Positions 41,894 to 50,393 of a DNA stretch of 64,000 nt are shown here, piece after piece; the stretch's first letter is position 1; each line of letters starts with the position of its first letter. The position numbers and the translations under genes were made by a program. The notes beneath the pieces are model-generated. The model was given only the letters and a program-made list of their open reading frames with translations. It had not been told where the DNA came from and searched no databases. The DNA is from Gammaproteobacteria bacterium (lineage in GTDB: Bacteria; Pseudomonadota; Gammaproteobacteria; Steroidobacterales; Foliamicaceae): assembly GCA_009838035.1 (NCBI GenBank), contig VXSK01000023.1, positions 138,581 to 202,580 of the forward strand, in the 5' to 3' direction.

Positions 41894-42628
41894 ATGATCA
41901 AGGAGTACCACCAGCGCGACCATGTGGCACGCAAGGGGCGCCTGCTATACACCTCCAGAAAGCCGGACCGCATGGGTGAGGAACGGGGCCGGGAAGTGTG
42001 GACCCTGACGCGGCATTCCGATGGCCGCCGGTCGTTGATGTCTCACGGTGAAATCGATGACCGGCCCAGTGTATTGCGTTTTGTCCAGCTCACCGTCGAC
42101 AGCGGCTTTTCACCTATTGACGCCTTTGTCCGCATCACCATCGGGGATGAATTCCGCGGCTCGGGCTGGTTTCGCTTTGCCAATGGGGTTGCCGAGTGCG
42201 AGACGGTCACAACCACGGAAGGCCGGTTGTCTCAACGTGTGCCGTACTCGGGTATTTGCCCCGTCTTCGGCGGCCATGCCATTCAGAATGACGGTTGGGT
42301 CTGCGCCGGTGTGGATTTATCCAAACCCGGTGAACCGCAGACGTTTGAACATTTTTTGTCGTCGACCGATCATCGCGGTGCGACAGGGCCGACCATTGCG
42401 ACAGCCCAGCCTACGGTGATCTATCACGGGGATGAGGACATCACGGTGGGTGCAGGCTCGTTTACGGCGCATCACTTTCAATTCGTGGCGGTCGGGGGCC
42501 TGCCCGAAGAACACCCGATCTACAACGTATGGACCACAAACGACGGTGACTACGTGTTTCTCAAGGGTCAGGTCGACGGGTACATGCAGACCTATTACGA
42601 ATTGGTTGAGTTAAGCGAAGGACTCTAA
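41894..42628 (+). CDS. Uncharacterised protein, second of a paralogous pair
   Basis: A 244-aa paralogue of the preceding gene, with about half the residues alike: GRLLYTSRKPDRMGEERGRE, EIDDRPSVLRFVQLTVD, DHRGATGPTIATAQP, GSFTAHHFQF, EEHPIYNVWTTNDGDYVFLKG. The conserved DRPSV, HRGATGP and AHHFQ blocks probably form the binding site or core. No signal peptide and no enzymatic motif recognised. ATG 41894; weak ribosome site (GGGGAG). Confidence 0.7.
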   Translation: MIKEYHQRDHVARKGRLLYTSRKPDRMGEERGREVWTLTRHSDGRRSLMSHGEIDDRPSVLRFVQLTVDSGFSPIDAFVRITIGDEFRGSGWFRFANGVAECETVTTTEGRLSQRVPYSGICPVFGGHAIQNDGWVCAGVDLSKPGEPQTFEHFLSSTDHRGATGPTIATAQPTVIYHGDEDITVGAGSFTAHHFQFVAVGGLPEEHPIYNVWTTNDGDYVFLKGQVDGYMQTYYELVELSEGL

Positions 42629-42668
42629 CGATCCACGACGGTGCCGGGTTCGGCGTCTTGCCAATCCG

Positions 42669-42968
42669 TCATGAGCGTTCTGTCCGCTCGTTACGACGGT
42701 GCGACAACCAGTCGCGCACGACCATGCCGGCAATCGAGCGATTCCGGCAAACGTACAGGATGATCCCGTAGATCAGCACGACGCCTAATGCAATCAACAC
42801 GCTGGCGGCGACGGAGAGATCCATAACCAGCGAAATCAGCAGGCCATTGCAGGCGCCCGCAAGAATGATCGCCACGATCCATACGCGATAGTCCCTGTAC
42901 ATCTTGTAGCTGTACTCGGCGAACTTTCTTTCCTGCTCGGCGCCCTTTCGGAGCTCCTCAATCAACAC
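42669..42968 (-). CDS. Small membrane protein with two hydrophobic spans
   Basis: A 99-aa inner-membrane protein. Basic/acidic N-terminal helix (RKGAEQERKFAEYSYKMYRDYR), then two membrane segments at about residues 31-48 and 55-73, and a basic C-terminal tail (RDWLSHRRNER). GTG start at 42968. Alone between same-direction neighbours on the other strand; no known family. Confidence 0.55.
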   Translation of the reverse strand: MLIEELRKGAEQERKFAEYSYKMYRDYRVWIVAIILAGACNGLLISLVMDLSVAASVLIALGVVLIYGIILYVCRNRSIAGMVVRDWLSHRRNERTERS

Positions 42969-43087
42969 GACCAGTCCCCTGAGAATTCCCGTCGCTCATA
43001 ATTCTAATGGTCGCAACGTTTGCGGGATCCGCTCTGTAGCCGGACAATCTTTGAGGAAACGCGCGCCCAGCATGTAAGGATCGAGCA

Positions 43088-43486
43088 ATGACAAAGATAT
43101 TCCTGGCGGCGGCAGGCTATGTCGCGATTGTTTTCCCACTCGCAGTGGGCTGGCATATTGGGCTCTTCGAAGAGACGTATCGGGCCTTCGGCTATTTCGA
43201 CGGGGAGCCGAATGTTCTCGCGGGCCTGGCGGCGATCGTCATTCAGGGTCTGGTCCTGGCAGTGATCTATCCGCTATTTCGTCCGGGCCGTACCGGCTTT
43301 GCCCGGGCCTTTCAATACGCGGGCCTCATGGGGCTGTTTTTCTGGACGTCGCACGTCCTGGCCCTGGTCGCGAAACAAAACGTGCCGAACGCGAGCGGCT
43401 TTATCGCAATGGAAACCGCGTATCTCGTCGTGCAGTTCGGCCTGTTCGCGCTCGTGCTCGGCTTCATCTATTCGCGCACCGAATGA
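43088..43486 (+). CDS. Small four-span inner-membrane protein
   Basis: A 132-aa protein with four hydrophobic segments at about 5-22, 42-60, 73-92 and 105-126. Sequence features include an Arg/Pro turn (FRPGRTGFARAF) between spans 2 and 3. It resembles unnamed DUF membrane proteins of similar size. The stop overlaps the GDPD gene's ATG (ATGA), so it is co-expressed with it. AAGGA ribosome site about nine bases upstream. Confidence 0.7.
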   Translation: MTKIFLAAAGYVAIVFPLAVGWHIGLFEETYRAFGYFDGEPNVLAGLAAIVIQGLVLAVIYPLFRPGRTGFARAFQYAGLMGLFFWTSHVLALVAKQNVPNASGFIAMETAYLVVQFGLFALVLGFIYSRTE

Positions 43487-44454
43487 AGAGACTGGCGAAA
43501 CGCGCGCTGCTTTTCCTGGCTGCCTTCCTGGGGTTGGTCTGGCTCAACAACTCGTCGCTGTTTTCGGGGGGCGGCGACCAGCCTCTCCTGATCGCGCATC
43601 GTGGACTGGCGCCTGAGATGCATCCCGAGCACGAGGATTACTCCGCGTGCATCAGCCGTATTCACGACAGCGAACACAGCTATATCGAAAACACGATTCC
43701 TTCGATCGAAGCCGCTTTCGACCTCGGCGCCGACTACGTGGAGTTCGACGTTCGCACGACCGCCGATGGACAGTTCGCGGTATTCCACGATGATGTCCTC
43801 GACTGCAAGACGGACGCCACAGGGCGCCTGATCGACTACTCCATGGCGGAGCTCAAGGCTTTGGATATCGGCTACGGCTACTACACGGCAAGCGACGAGT
43901 ATCCGCTGAGGGGCAAGGGTATTGGCCTAATGCCTTCACTTGAAGAGGTTCTTGACCGCTTCCCGCGGAAAGGGTTCGTAATCGACGTCAAGAGCAACGA
44001 TCGGAACGAGGCGGTCCGCCTGGGCGATTTTCTTGTTGCGCGCGGTCCCGAGGAGGTCGACCGGCTGCTGATATTCGGCGGTTCGGATGCCGTGGACGCC
44101 ATCCGGAAAACGCATCCATCCGTTCGCGCAGTCTCGCGAGCGTCAGCCGGAAAATGCCTTCGGGATTACATGATCGTTGGCTGGACCGGCTACGTGCCGG
44201 GCGCATGCCGAAACAGCGCAGTCGGAATGTACGCCAACTATGCGTGGGTGCTCTGGGGTTGGCCGCATCGATTCGTGGCCCGAATGCGGAGTGTCGATAC
44301 GATGGTGATTCTCACGCATCCGTACCAGACGGAGTCCCTTCACGATCTGCCGGAAACCCCCGAGTATGCCCAGATGATCCCGCGTAGATACGGTGGCGCG
44401 ATACAGACCAACCGCATTGACAAATTCCAGGATTGGCTGGCGGAACCGCGTTAA
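43483..44454 (+). CDS. Glycerophosphodiester phosphodiesterase family protein, membrane-anchored
   Basis: A 323-aa GDPD. An N-terminal hydrophobic span (residues 8-25) may be an uncleaved anchor or signal peptide. Catalytic landmarks: LLIAHRGLAPE (His, Arg), YIENTIPSIEAAFDLGADYVEFDVRTTADG (Glu, Asp metal ligands), AVFHDDVLDC (catalytic His). Releases glycerol 3-phosphate from deacylated phospholipids. The long insert between the HRG and ENT parts (EHEDYSACISRIHDSEHSY) is unusual. Coupled to the upstream membrane protein. Confidence 0.85.
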   Translation: MKRLAKRALLFLAAFLGLVWLNNSSLFSGGGDQPLLIAHRGLAPEMHPEHEDYSACISRIHDSEHSYIENTIPSIEAAFDLGADYVEFDVRTTADGQFAVFHDDVLDCKTDATGRLIDYSMAELKALDIGYGYYTASDEYPLRGKGIGLMPSLEEVLDRFPRKGFVIDVKSNDRNEAVRLGDFLVARGPEEVDRLLIFGGSDAVDAIRKTHPSVRAVSRASAGKCLRDYMIVGWTGYVPGACRNSAVGMYANYAWVLWGWPHRFVARMRSVDTMVILTHPYQTESLHDLPETPEYAQMIPRRYGGAIQTNRIDKFQDWLAEPR

Positions 44455-44490
44455 CAAACGTCCCTTTCCGGCCGTCAGTTCCCTGGTTTG

Positions 44491-44562
44491 CTCTTATTCG
44501 GATCAAATATTCCCAGATTTTCGCGAATTCATGATTCGAATAGGCCTCTTATTCGGATCAAA
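44491..44562. repeat. 17-base direct repeat upstream of the TfoX-like gene
   Basis: CTCTTATTCGGATCAAA occurs at 44491-44507 and again at 44546-44562, 55 bases apart, with an A+T-rich stretch and GATTCGAAT between. It lies between GDPD and the TfoX-like gene and could be a regulatory site pair or the footprint of a small duplication. Confidence 0.5.
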
Positions 44563-44596
44563 GGCATAGAGTTGAGAAGTCTTGGAAGGAGGAAAT

Positions 44597-44926
44597 GTGA
44601 CTGAAGACGAAGTGTTGATTGAGCGCATCCGTCCGTTGCTTGAAGGTCGTGCGGGTTTCTCCGAGAAGAAGATGTTCGGGGGCGTTTGCTTCCTGATCAA
44701 CGGCAACATGTGCCTTGGGACATGGAAGGGTTCGCTGATCGTTCGCCTGGGGAAAGACAAGCATGAAGAAACGCTTGCCCGGCCCCACACCCAACCCGCC
44801 AATATCACGGGCCGCGTCATGAAGGGATGGGCGCTGGTCGAGCCGGCCGGACTGGAGTCCGAGCGGGACCTCAAAACCTGGGTGGGCGAAGCAGCCACAT
44901 TCGCCGAAAGCCTTCCGCCCAAATAA
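44597..44926 (+). CDS. TfoX/Sxy N-terminal-domain protein
   Basis: A 109-aa protein containing only the TfoX N-terminal domain: GRAGFSEKKMFGGVCFLINGNMCLG and the VRLGKDKHEE strand. Full TfoX/Sxy (about 200 aa) regulates competence; single-domain forms are common and of unknown function. I chose GTG 44597 because AGGAGG lies five bases upstream and the family begins shortly after; a TTG further upstream is improbable. A 17-base direct repeat lies ahead of it. Confidence 0.85.
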   Translation: MTEDEVLIERIRPLLEGRAGFSEKKMFGGVCFLINGNMCLGTWKGSLIVRLGKDKHEETLARPHTQPANITGRVMKGWALVEPAGLESERDLKTWVGEAATFAESLPPK

Positions 44927-44966
44927 CCGCCGGGAGCCGCGCCGGGGTGCCTGTTATCCTGCCGCG

Positions 44967-45701
44967 ATGACGGCGCTTTACGACAGGATCGGGCGCGGAT
45001 ACGCGGACTTTCGAAGGCCCGATCCGCGCATCGAGAAGGCGGTATGGTGTGCGCTGGGTGACGCTCGGTCCGTCATCAACGTCGGTGCCGGGGCTGGTTC
45101 CTATGAGCCCACCGACCGGCATGTCGTGGCCGTGGAGCCGTCGATGACGATGATCGCGCAAAGGCCGGCGGGCAGCGCCGGCGCGGTCCAGGCTACGGCC
45201 AGCTCCTTGCCGTTCGGGAGCGACAGTTTCGATGCGGCGATGGCGATCCTGTCCGTCCATCACTGGCGCGACCGGGCGAAAGGGCTCCGGGAACTCAGGC
45301 GCGTTGCGCGCGACCGTGTCGTTGTGCTGACATGCGACCCCGAATCGCGGGGATTCTGGTTGACCGAGTATTTCCCGGAACTCTTTGAGATCGACCGCCG
45401 GATATTTCCTTCGTTCCGCGACATCGAGCGAGAACTCGGACCCGTAACGGTACAGACAGTCCCCGTTCCGCACGATTGCACCGACGGCTTTCTCGGCTCC
45501 CGCTGGCGACGCCCCCACGACTATCTCGACGAGCGCGTGCGCGGCGCGATGTCCACGTTCTCGAAGCTGTCGGACAAGGAGACCGGTTTGGCGCAACTGA
45601 GCGCCGACCTCGAATCCGGTAACTGGCAGCGCAAGTACGGAGCGCTGCTGAAGGAAGCGGAACTCGACATTGGCTACCGCCTGCTCGTTGCCGGCGTCTG
45701 A
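44967..45701 (+). CDS. Class I SAM-dependent methyltransferase
   Basis: A 244-aa methyltransferase. Motif I is INVGAGAGSYEP (about residues 34-45), motif II VVAVEPSMTMIAQRPAG, and DAAMAILSVHHWRDRAKGLRELRRVARD (motifs IV-V; HHW typical of UbiE-like enzymes). The C-terminal half contains a basic WRRPHDYLDERVRGAMSTF stretch. Small-molecule substrate likely but not known. Standalone between the TfoX-like and NTF2-like genes. Confidence 0.85.
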   Translation: MTALYDRIGRGYADFRRPDPRIEKAVWCALGDARSVINVGAGAGSYEPTDRHVVAVEPSMTMIAQRPAGSAGAVQATASSLPFGSDSFDAAMAILSVHHWRDRAKGLRELRRVARDRVVVLTCDPESRGFWLTEYFPELFEIDRRIFPSFRDIERELGPVTVQTVPVPHDCTDGFLGSRWRRPHDYLDERVRGAMSTFSKLSDKETGLAQLSADLESGNWQRKYGALLKEAELDIGYRLLVAGV

Positions 45702-45763
45702 CGCGCCCCTCACCAGCGGAAACCGTTTACGATTGCCGTTCGGGCACCTGCAAGGGGAAAATT

Positions 45764-46393
45764 GTGCGTTCAACCGTGTTTGCGTCGCTGCGGGCGACTT
45801 TTCTATTGGGAGTGGCATTGACCATGACTGCACATTCGATCGATTCGGCCCAGGCTGCCGAGCAGGACGAAATCGAAGCCATAAAGGCATTCATTCACCA
45901 CACCGCGGAAGTCTGGAACACCCAGGATTTCCGCAAGGTGCTGGACCTGTGGGACCAGGACGAAGAGGTGCCCTTCTACCTGGCCGAGGAACAGGAACGC
46001 TGGTTCCTCGGCTGGGAGCCGCTCAGGGCTTATCTGGCTCCGCCCCTGCCTAACCCGGTGCTGGAAGCGCTGCGCGAGGAGATGTATGACATTTCGGTCA
46101 AGCTCATCGCCGACGATCTCGCCATTGCCGTCTGGTACATGCATTTCGAGATGAAGATGCGAGGGAGGAGCCCGCTCGGCGAGGAAATCCGGATGAGTGC
46201 GGTCTTGCGCAAGAAGCCCGAGGGATGGCGGTTTATCCATTGGGCGGAGTCGCCCCTGACGCCCACGGCCTATATCGACAAGCTCAGGGAAAAGGAGGTG
46301 GATTACGAAAAATTCACGCCCCTGCTTGAGCGCGGGCGCGCGGTAAGAGAAGCCTGGACGGCCGAGGCCAAAGAAAAAGCCGCCAGCGAATAG
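45764..46393 (+). CDS. Exported NTF2/SnoaL-like protein
   Basis: A 209-aa protein with a signal peptide (about 1-32, ending AQAAEQ). The mature part is an NTF2-like alpha-plus-beta cone: EAIKAFIHHTAEVWNTQDFRKVLDLWDQDEEVPF, then DDLAIAVWYMHFEM and the SAVLRKKPEGWRFIHWAESP strand. Proteins like this bind small molecules or act as isomerases or accessory factors in the periplasm. GTG start with AAGGGGAAA upstream. Followed 22 bases later by a TonB receptor; a functional link is possible. Confidence 0.72.
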   Translation: MRSTVFASLRATFLLGVALTMTAHSIDSAQAAEQDEIEAIKAFIHHTAEVWNTQDFRKVLDLWDQDEEVPFYLAEEQERWFLGWEPLRAYLAPPLPNPVLEALREEMYDISVKLIADDLAIAVWYMHFEMKMRGRSPLGEEIRMSAVLRKKPEGWRFIHWAESPLTPTAYIDKLREKEVDYEKFTPLLERGRAVREAWTAEAKEKAASE

Positions 46394-46415
46394 CCGGACG
46401 GCCGAAACGGCTCAG

Positions 46416-48875
46416 ATGCGCGCAGAGGGCCCGAGGACGGTCGAAGCGCGAACGTTCGCTGTCGCAGTCCTGGCAGCGGCGGTGCTTTTCCTGCCGGCGT
46501 TCGTGAAGGCGGGAGAAGCGCCCGGCGCGCAGCCTGAAGACCCGGAAATCGAGCAACTGGTGGTTGAGGCGGAGCGGCTGCCCGAAGGAGCGGCCGACCC
46601 GTTCGGGGTGCTGGACGCCGCCCCCGGCGATACGGTTTTCGGCCTGGACAAGACGGCGTGGGAAACGCCGCGTTCCACCGCGTCCCTGAGCGAAGAGCTG
46701 CTGGGGCGGCATGGGGTCGAGACGGTGGAGGACTTCTCGCAGATCATCCCGGGCGCCCATACGGCCTCGTTTTTCGGGCTGGCGGCCAGCATCGACCTGC
46801 GGGGCGCGCTTGCCGACACGCACTTCCGCGGCATGCGCCGGCTGGTCAGCGCCGGTGGATGGCAATCGCTCATTCGGGCCACCGACCGGGTGGACGTCGT
46901 GCGCGGGCCGGCCTCGCCCATCCACGGCGCGGGATCGATTTCCGGCTATATCAACCTGGTGCCCAAGACCGCCCGCGCCGACGAGGACCGATTCATCGAG
47001 GCGCCCAGGGGCGACGTGGCCGTCCGGGTCGCTTCCTGGGACCGCTATGCCTTCGAAGGACAGCGCGGCGGTCCCGCGCGCCTGTTCGGCAAGCCGGCAG
47101 GCTATCACGTGTTCGGCCTGGTGGAGGACGCGGGAAGTTACTACCGGGAACATCCGGGACAGCGGCAACTCATGCTGCAGGGAACGCTGGTTGTGGACCT
47201 GCGCAGCGACATCTGGATCGAGTTGGGGCAACAGTACCAACGCTGGCGCGGCGCGGAGAACGCCGGCTGGAACCGCATCGACCAGAAGCTGATCGACGAC
47301 GGCCTGTACCTGTCCGGCGAGCCGCTGGTGGACCTGGACAACGACCGCGACGGGCGGATCAGCCAGCGGGAAGTGCTCGCCGTCAGCCCGCGTAACCGGC
47401 TGGCCGTGTTCCAGCCCTACGGAAAGAGCGGCGTGACGTTCGACAGCGAGGCGGAACGCCAGGCGCTGCGGCTCAACCCGGACACGCTGCGTCGCGTGCC
47501 GATCGGCGCCGAACATTGCCTTTGCGCGCCGTCGGACAGCGGCGCAGCCGAGTCTCTGGCCGCCTACTTCGACGTGTTCGCGGAATTAGGCGGGGTGACG
47601 CTGCGCCAGAAGCTGTTCGTCGATTACGCCGACCGGCACATTGTGGCCAGCTACGGATTTTCGCAGCAGCACCGCACGGTGCTGGTGGAGGAGCGTCTGG
47701 AAGCCGTATTCCGCGGTCTGGAACTGCGCCGGACGCTCACAGCCGACCTGGTTGTTGCGCCCAACCTGCGTTATTACGACACGCGGGCCCGCCAGGACTT
47801 CTCCTATGAGTACTTCAACCGCAGGGACATCAGCCAGCCGCCGTCCCCGCTCGACCTGCGCGACTCGGCCTTCGCCAGTCCAGGCCGGGAAGCGCGCACT
47901 ACGGATATCGCCACGGAATGGCTGAACCTGGGCATGGCGGCGCTGGCGGACGTGACTTTCATGGAACGCTGGTCGGTGCTGGCCGGCGCCCGCTGGGATC
48001 GCTACGACCTGACTTCGACCAACGGCCCCGGTCCCCTCGTGACATCCACGCCGAACGCCTCGGCATCCACGGTGCAAAGCAAGCTTTCGTGGAGCGTGTC
48101 GATCAGCCTGACGCTGGGCGGCTGGCGTCCCTACCTGACCGTTGCCGAGCAGGCCCTGTCCCTGGGTGGACAATCCGGAGAGATTTCCGTGCGCAACGTC
48201 AGCGCGGGGCCGCTGGGAACCTCGCGGCTTCGGGAGGCGGGGCTGAAATTCGCCGGATTGGGCGGGCGTCTGCAGGCGGCCCTGGCCTGGTATGAGCAGA
48301 AACGAGTCGACTATTCGGCGTTCGCCGACGCCAATCTTGCGGTGCTGGGCCGGGGACTGGAGCTGGATGTGCGCGCCGCCGTGAGCGAACGTCTCGGATT
48401 GCTGTTTTCCGCCACGCGCTCGCGCATCTATCGCGAACCGCTTACCGGACGGTTCATTTTCGCGCCGACGGCGATCACCGGTCTGGCCCCTGAAGACCAT
48501 TACGGCGGCCACGTGGTGACCGTCCTGCCCGCGGGAGACACCCGGTTCCGGGAACGCGGAGCCCTGCCGGAATTCGCGATCAGCGCCGGCGGAACCTGGC
48601 AAGCGTCGCGGGACCTGGCGCTGACCCTGAGCGTCAGCCGGGTGGGTCCCGCGTGGTCCGGCGTGGCGCGCACCGTGCGGCTTCCTGCCTACACGCTGGC
48701 GAACGCATCGGTTTCGTGGACCATCCGCCGCTGGACCGCAATCCTGGGAGTCAACAACGCGCTCGACGAACTCTATTTCCAGGGTAATTTCCCGCAGATA
48801 TTCGGCGACGTGGTCGTGCTGGCGCGCCCGGAGCGAAACTGGCAACTGACACTGCGGCGCAGCTTCGGCTCCTGA
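46416..48875 (+). CDS. TonB-dependent outer-membrane receptor (second)
   Basis: An 819-aa transporter. The signal segment (about 1-32, AVAVLAAAVLFLPAFVKAGEA) leads to a short TonB-box-like EQLVVEAE and a plug with VETVEDFSQIIPGAHTA, GLAASIDLRG, MRRLVSAGGWQSLIRATDRV and DVVRGPASPIHGAGSISGYIN. The C-terminal barrel includes RDLALTLSVSRVGPAW and ends in WQLTLRRSFGS. An EF-hand-like DNDRDGRISQREV segment near residue 308 suggests calcium binding in an extracellular loop. It differs from the receptor at 9634. Substrate unknown; nearby M24 peptidase and NTF2-like genes may belong with it. Confidence 0.9.
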   Translation: MRAEGPRTVEARTFAVAVLAAAVLFLPAFVKAGEAPGAQPEDPEIEQLVVEAERLPEGAADPFGVLDAAPGDTVFGLDKTAWETPRSTASLSEELLGRHGVETVEDFSQIIPGAHTASFFGLAASIDLRGALADTHFRGMRRLVSAGGWQSLIRATDRVDVVRGPASPIHGAGSISGYINLVPKTARADEDRFIEAPRGDVAVRVASWDRYAFEGQRGGPARLFGKPAGYHVFGLVEDAGSYYREHPGQRQLMLQGTLVVDLRSDIWIELGQQYQRWRGAENAGWNRIDQKLIDDGLYLSGEPLVDLDNDRDGRISQREVLAVSPRNRLAVFQPYGKSGVTFDSEAERQALRLNPDTLRRVPIGAEHCLCAPSDSGAAESLAAYFDVFAELGGVTLRQKLFVDYADRHIVASYGFSQQHRTVLVEERLEAVFRGLELRRTLTADLVVAPNLRYYDTRARQDFSYEYFNRRDISQPPSPLDLRDSAFASPGREARTTDIATEWLNLGMAALADVTFMERWSVLAGARWDRYDLTSTNGPGPLVTSTPNASASTVQSKLSWSVSISLTLGGWRPYLTVAEQALSLGGQSGEISVRNVSAGPLGTSRLREAGLKFAGLGGRLQAALAWYEQKRVDYSAFADANLAVLGRGLELDVRAAVSERLGLLFSATRSRIYREPLTGRFIFAPTAITGLAPEDHYGGHVVTVLPAGDTRFRERGALPEFAISAGGTWQASRDLALTLSVSRVGPAWSGVARTVRLPAYTLANASVSWTIRRWTAILGVNNALDELYFQGNFPQIFGDVVVLARPERNWQLTLRRSFGS

Positions 48876-48933
48876 ACCGTTGTCTGCGACAGGACCGGCA
48901 GCGGATACGCCGGTTCTGGAAGGCCTGGACCCG

Positions 48934-50271
48934 CTAGGCGATGCCGCAGCGCTCCAGTGCGGGCCGGGTCAGATTCCGGCTGCCGGTTTCGGTCACGAGC
49001 ACATCGTCCTCAATCCGGATCCCCCCGTAGGGCTGCCACCGCTCCACCGTTTCCCAGTTGACGGCACTGCGGAGGGGCCCGTCGCGGACCTCGTTCAGCA
49101 GGGCGGGTATGAAGTACAGGCCCGGTTCGATGGTCACGACGAACCCGGGCTCCAAAGTCCGGGTCAGGCGCAGGAACGGATGCTCCGACGGGGGATTGCG
49201 CTCGGCTCCGTCGGGCGACTCCAGGCGGCCGCCCGCGTCGTGGACCTGCAGACCCAGCAGGTGACCGAGCCCGTGGGGCAGGAAGGTGCGGGTGAGGCCC
49301 CGTTCATAGCCCTCCGCAGCGGTGCAATGGATGATTCCGTGTTCCGCCAGCACGTCGGCCAGCAACTGATGCGTCCGATCGTGCAGCGAGATGAAGCTCG
49401 TTCCGGAACGTGCCTCCTCGCAAATCGTCTGCTGCAAGGCATCCATTGACGCGATCAGGTCGGCGAACGGATCGCCCGGCGACGTCCATGTGCGGGTGAT
49501 GTCCGAAGCATAGCCGTTGTGATTAGCCCCGGCGTCGATCAGGAATGAGCGGAACTGCTCGGGAGGCTGCGAGTCGAGGTTCTGGTAGTGCAATACCGCT
49601 GCGTGTTGGTTGAGGGCCACGATGCTCTGATACGGCAGCGACGACTCGCGCTGTCCCGACGAGTGGCAATAGATGCCGTTGAGTTCGAATTCCGACGGCC
49701 GCCCCGTCAGCGCGTCCCCGGTGGCGGCATGCCCCGGCGCCGCCACGCGGTTCGCTTCCTCTATGCATGCGATCTCGTAGCGCGTCTTGCGGGCGCGGTG
49801 GAAATCCAGGTGCGTCAGCAGCTTCTTGTCGTTGACGCTCGCGAATCCCATTGCTTCGTGCGCTTCCTCGCCGATGCCGTCCAACCGCGACACCCCGCCC
49901 AATTCTTGCAGCAGGTCTCCCTTTTTCGAGACGCTACGAATCTCCATGTGTTGAGCCCAGAAGCCGGAAGGCTCGGGCGCCGGCATGTGCCAGAAATCTT
50001 CATGCCGCAACCAGATCAGGACCGGGGTTTCGCCCGGAACGATCTTGAGGGCGGCGTCGGGATAGGCGTTCGGCACCCAGGCCTTGAAGTAGGGATCGGC
50101 GAAGAACGGATACTCGAGATCGTCCCGGTGGCGATACTTCGCCGCGCCCGAGAACACGACGACCCCCTCAACTCCGCATGCGCCGCACGCATCGGAGACT
50201 CGCCTGTCCCACTCCGCGATATGGTCGCGATACAGGGATGCCCAGGAATCGGGCTCACACCCTTCAGTCAT
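48934..50271 (-). CDS. M24-family metallopeptidase (Xaa-Pro dipeptidase-like)
   Basis: A 445-aa pita-bread peptidase. All five metal ligands are visible: LIDAGANHNGYASDITRTW (two Asp), HGLGHLLGLQVHD (His), FVVTIEPGLYF (Glu) and GGIRIEDDVLVT (Glu). The N-terminal domain differs from the pepP-type protein at 6326, and the length and order match PepQ-like prolidases acting on dipeptides with C-terminal proline. Start ATG at 50271. Convergent with the TonB receptor, 58 bases apart; divergent from the amidohydrolase operon. Confidence 0.88.
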   Translation of the reverse strand: MTEGCEPDSWASLYRDHIAEWDRRVSDACGACGVEGVVVFSGAAKYRHRDDLEYPFFADPYFKAWVPNAYPDAALKIVPGETPVLIWLRHEDFWHMPAPEPSGFWAQHMEIRSVSKKGDLLQELGGVSRLDGIGEEAHEAMGFASVNDKKLLTHLDFHRARKTRYEIACIEEANRVAAPGHAATGDALTGRPSEFELNGIYCHSSGQRESSLPYQSIVALNQHAAVLHYQNLDSQPPEQFRSFLIDAGANHNGYASDITRTWTSPGDPFADLIASMDALQQTICEEARSGTSFISLHDRTHQLLADVLAEHGIIHCTAAEGYERGLTRTFLPHGLGHLLGLQVHDAGGRLESPDGAERNPPSEHPFLRLTRTLEPGFVVTIEPGLYFIPALLNEVRDGPLRSAVNWETVERWQPYGGIRIEDDVLVTETGSRNLTRPALERCGIA

Positions 50272-50393
50272 TAGCGGCCTCCATCAGCGCTGGCTTGCGC
50301 ACTTGCCGGAGTGTACCGAAGATTGCATGGGGCAACTTGATCGTTGCCGGCGCCTGGCGCACTATTGCGCGCGCTAACCAACAAAGCATCGTC

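Noticed and set aside
50178..50393. N-terminal extension of the amidohydrolase from an earlier start at 50178
   Set aside because: The segment overlaps the divergent M24 gene and would bury the signal peptide; the ATG at 50394 gives a proper one.
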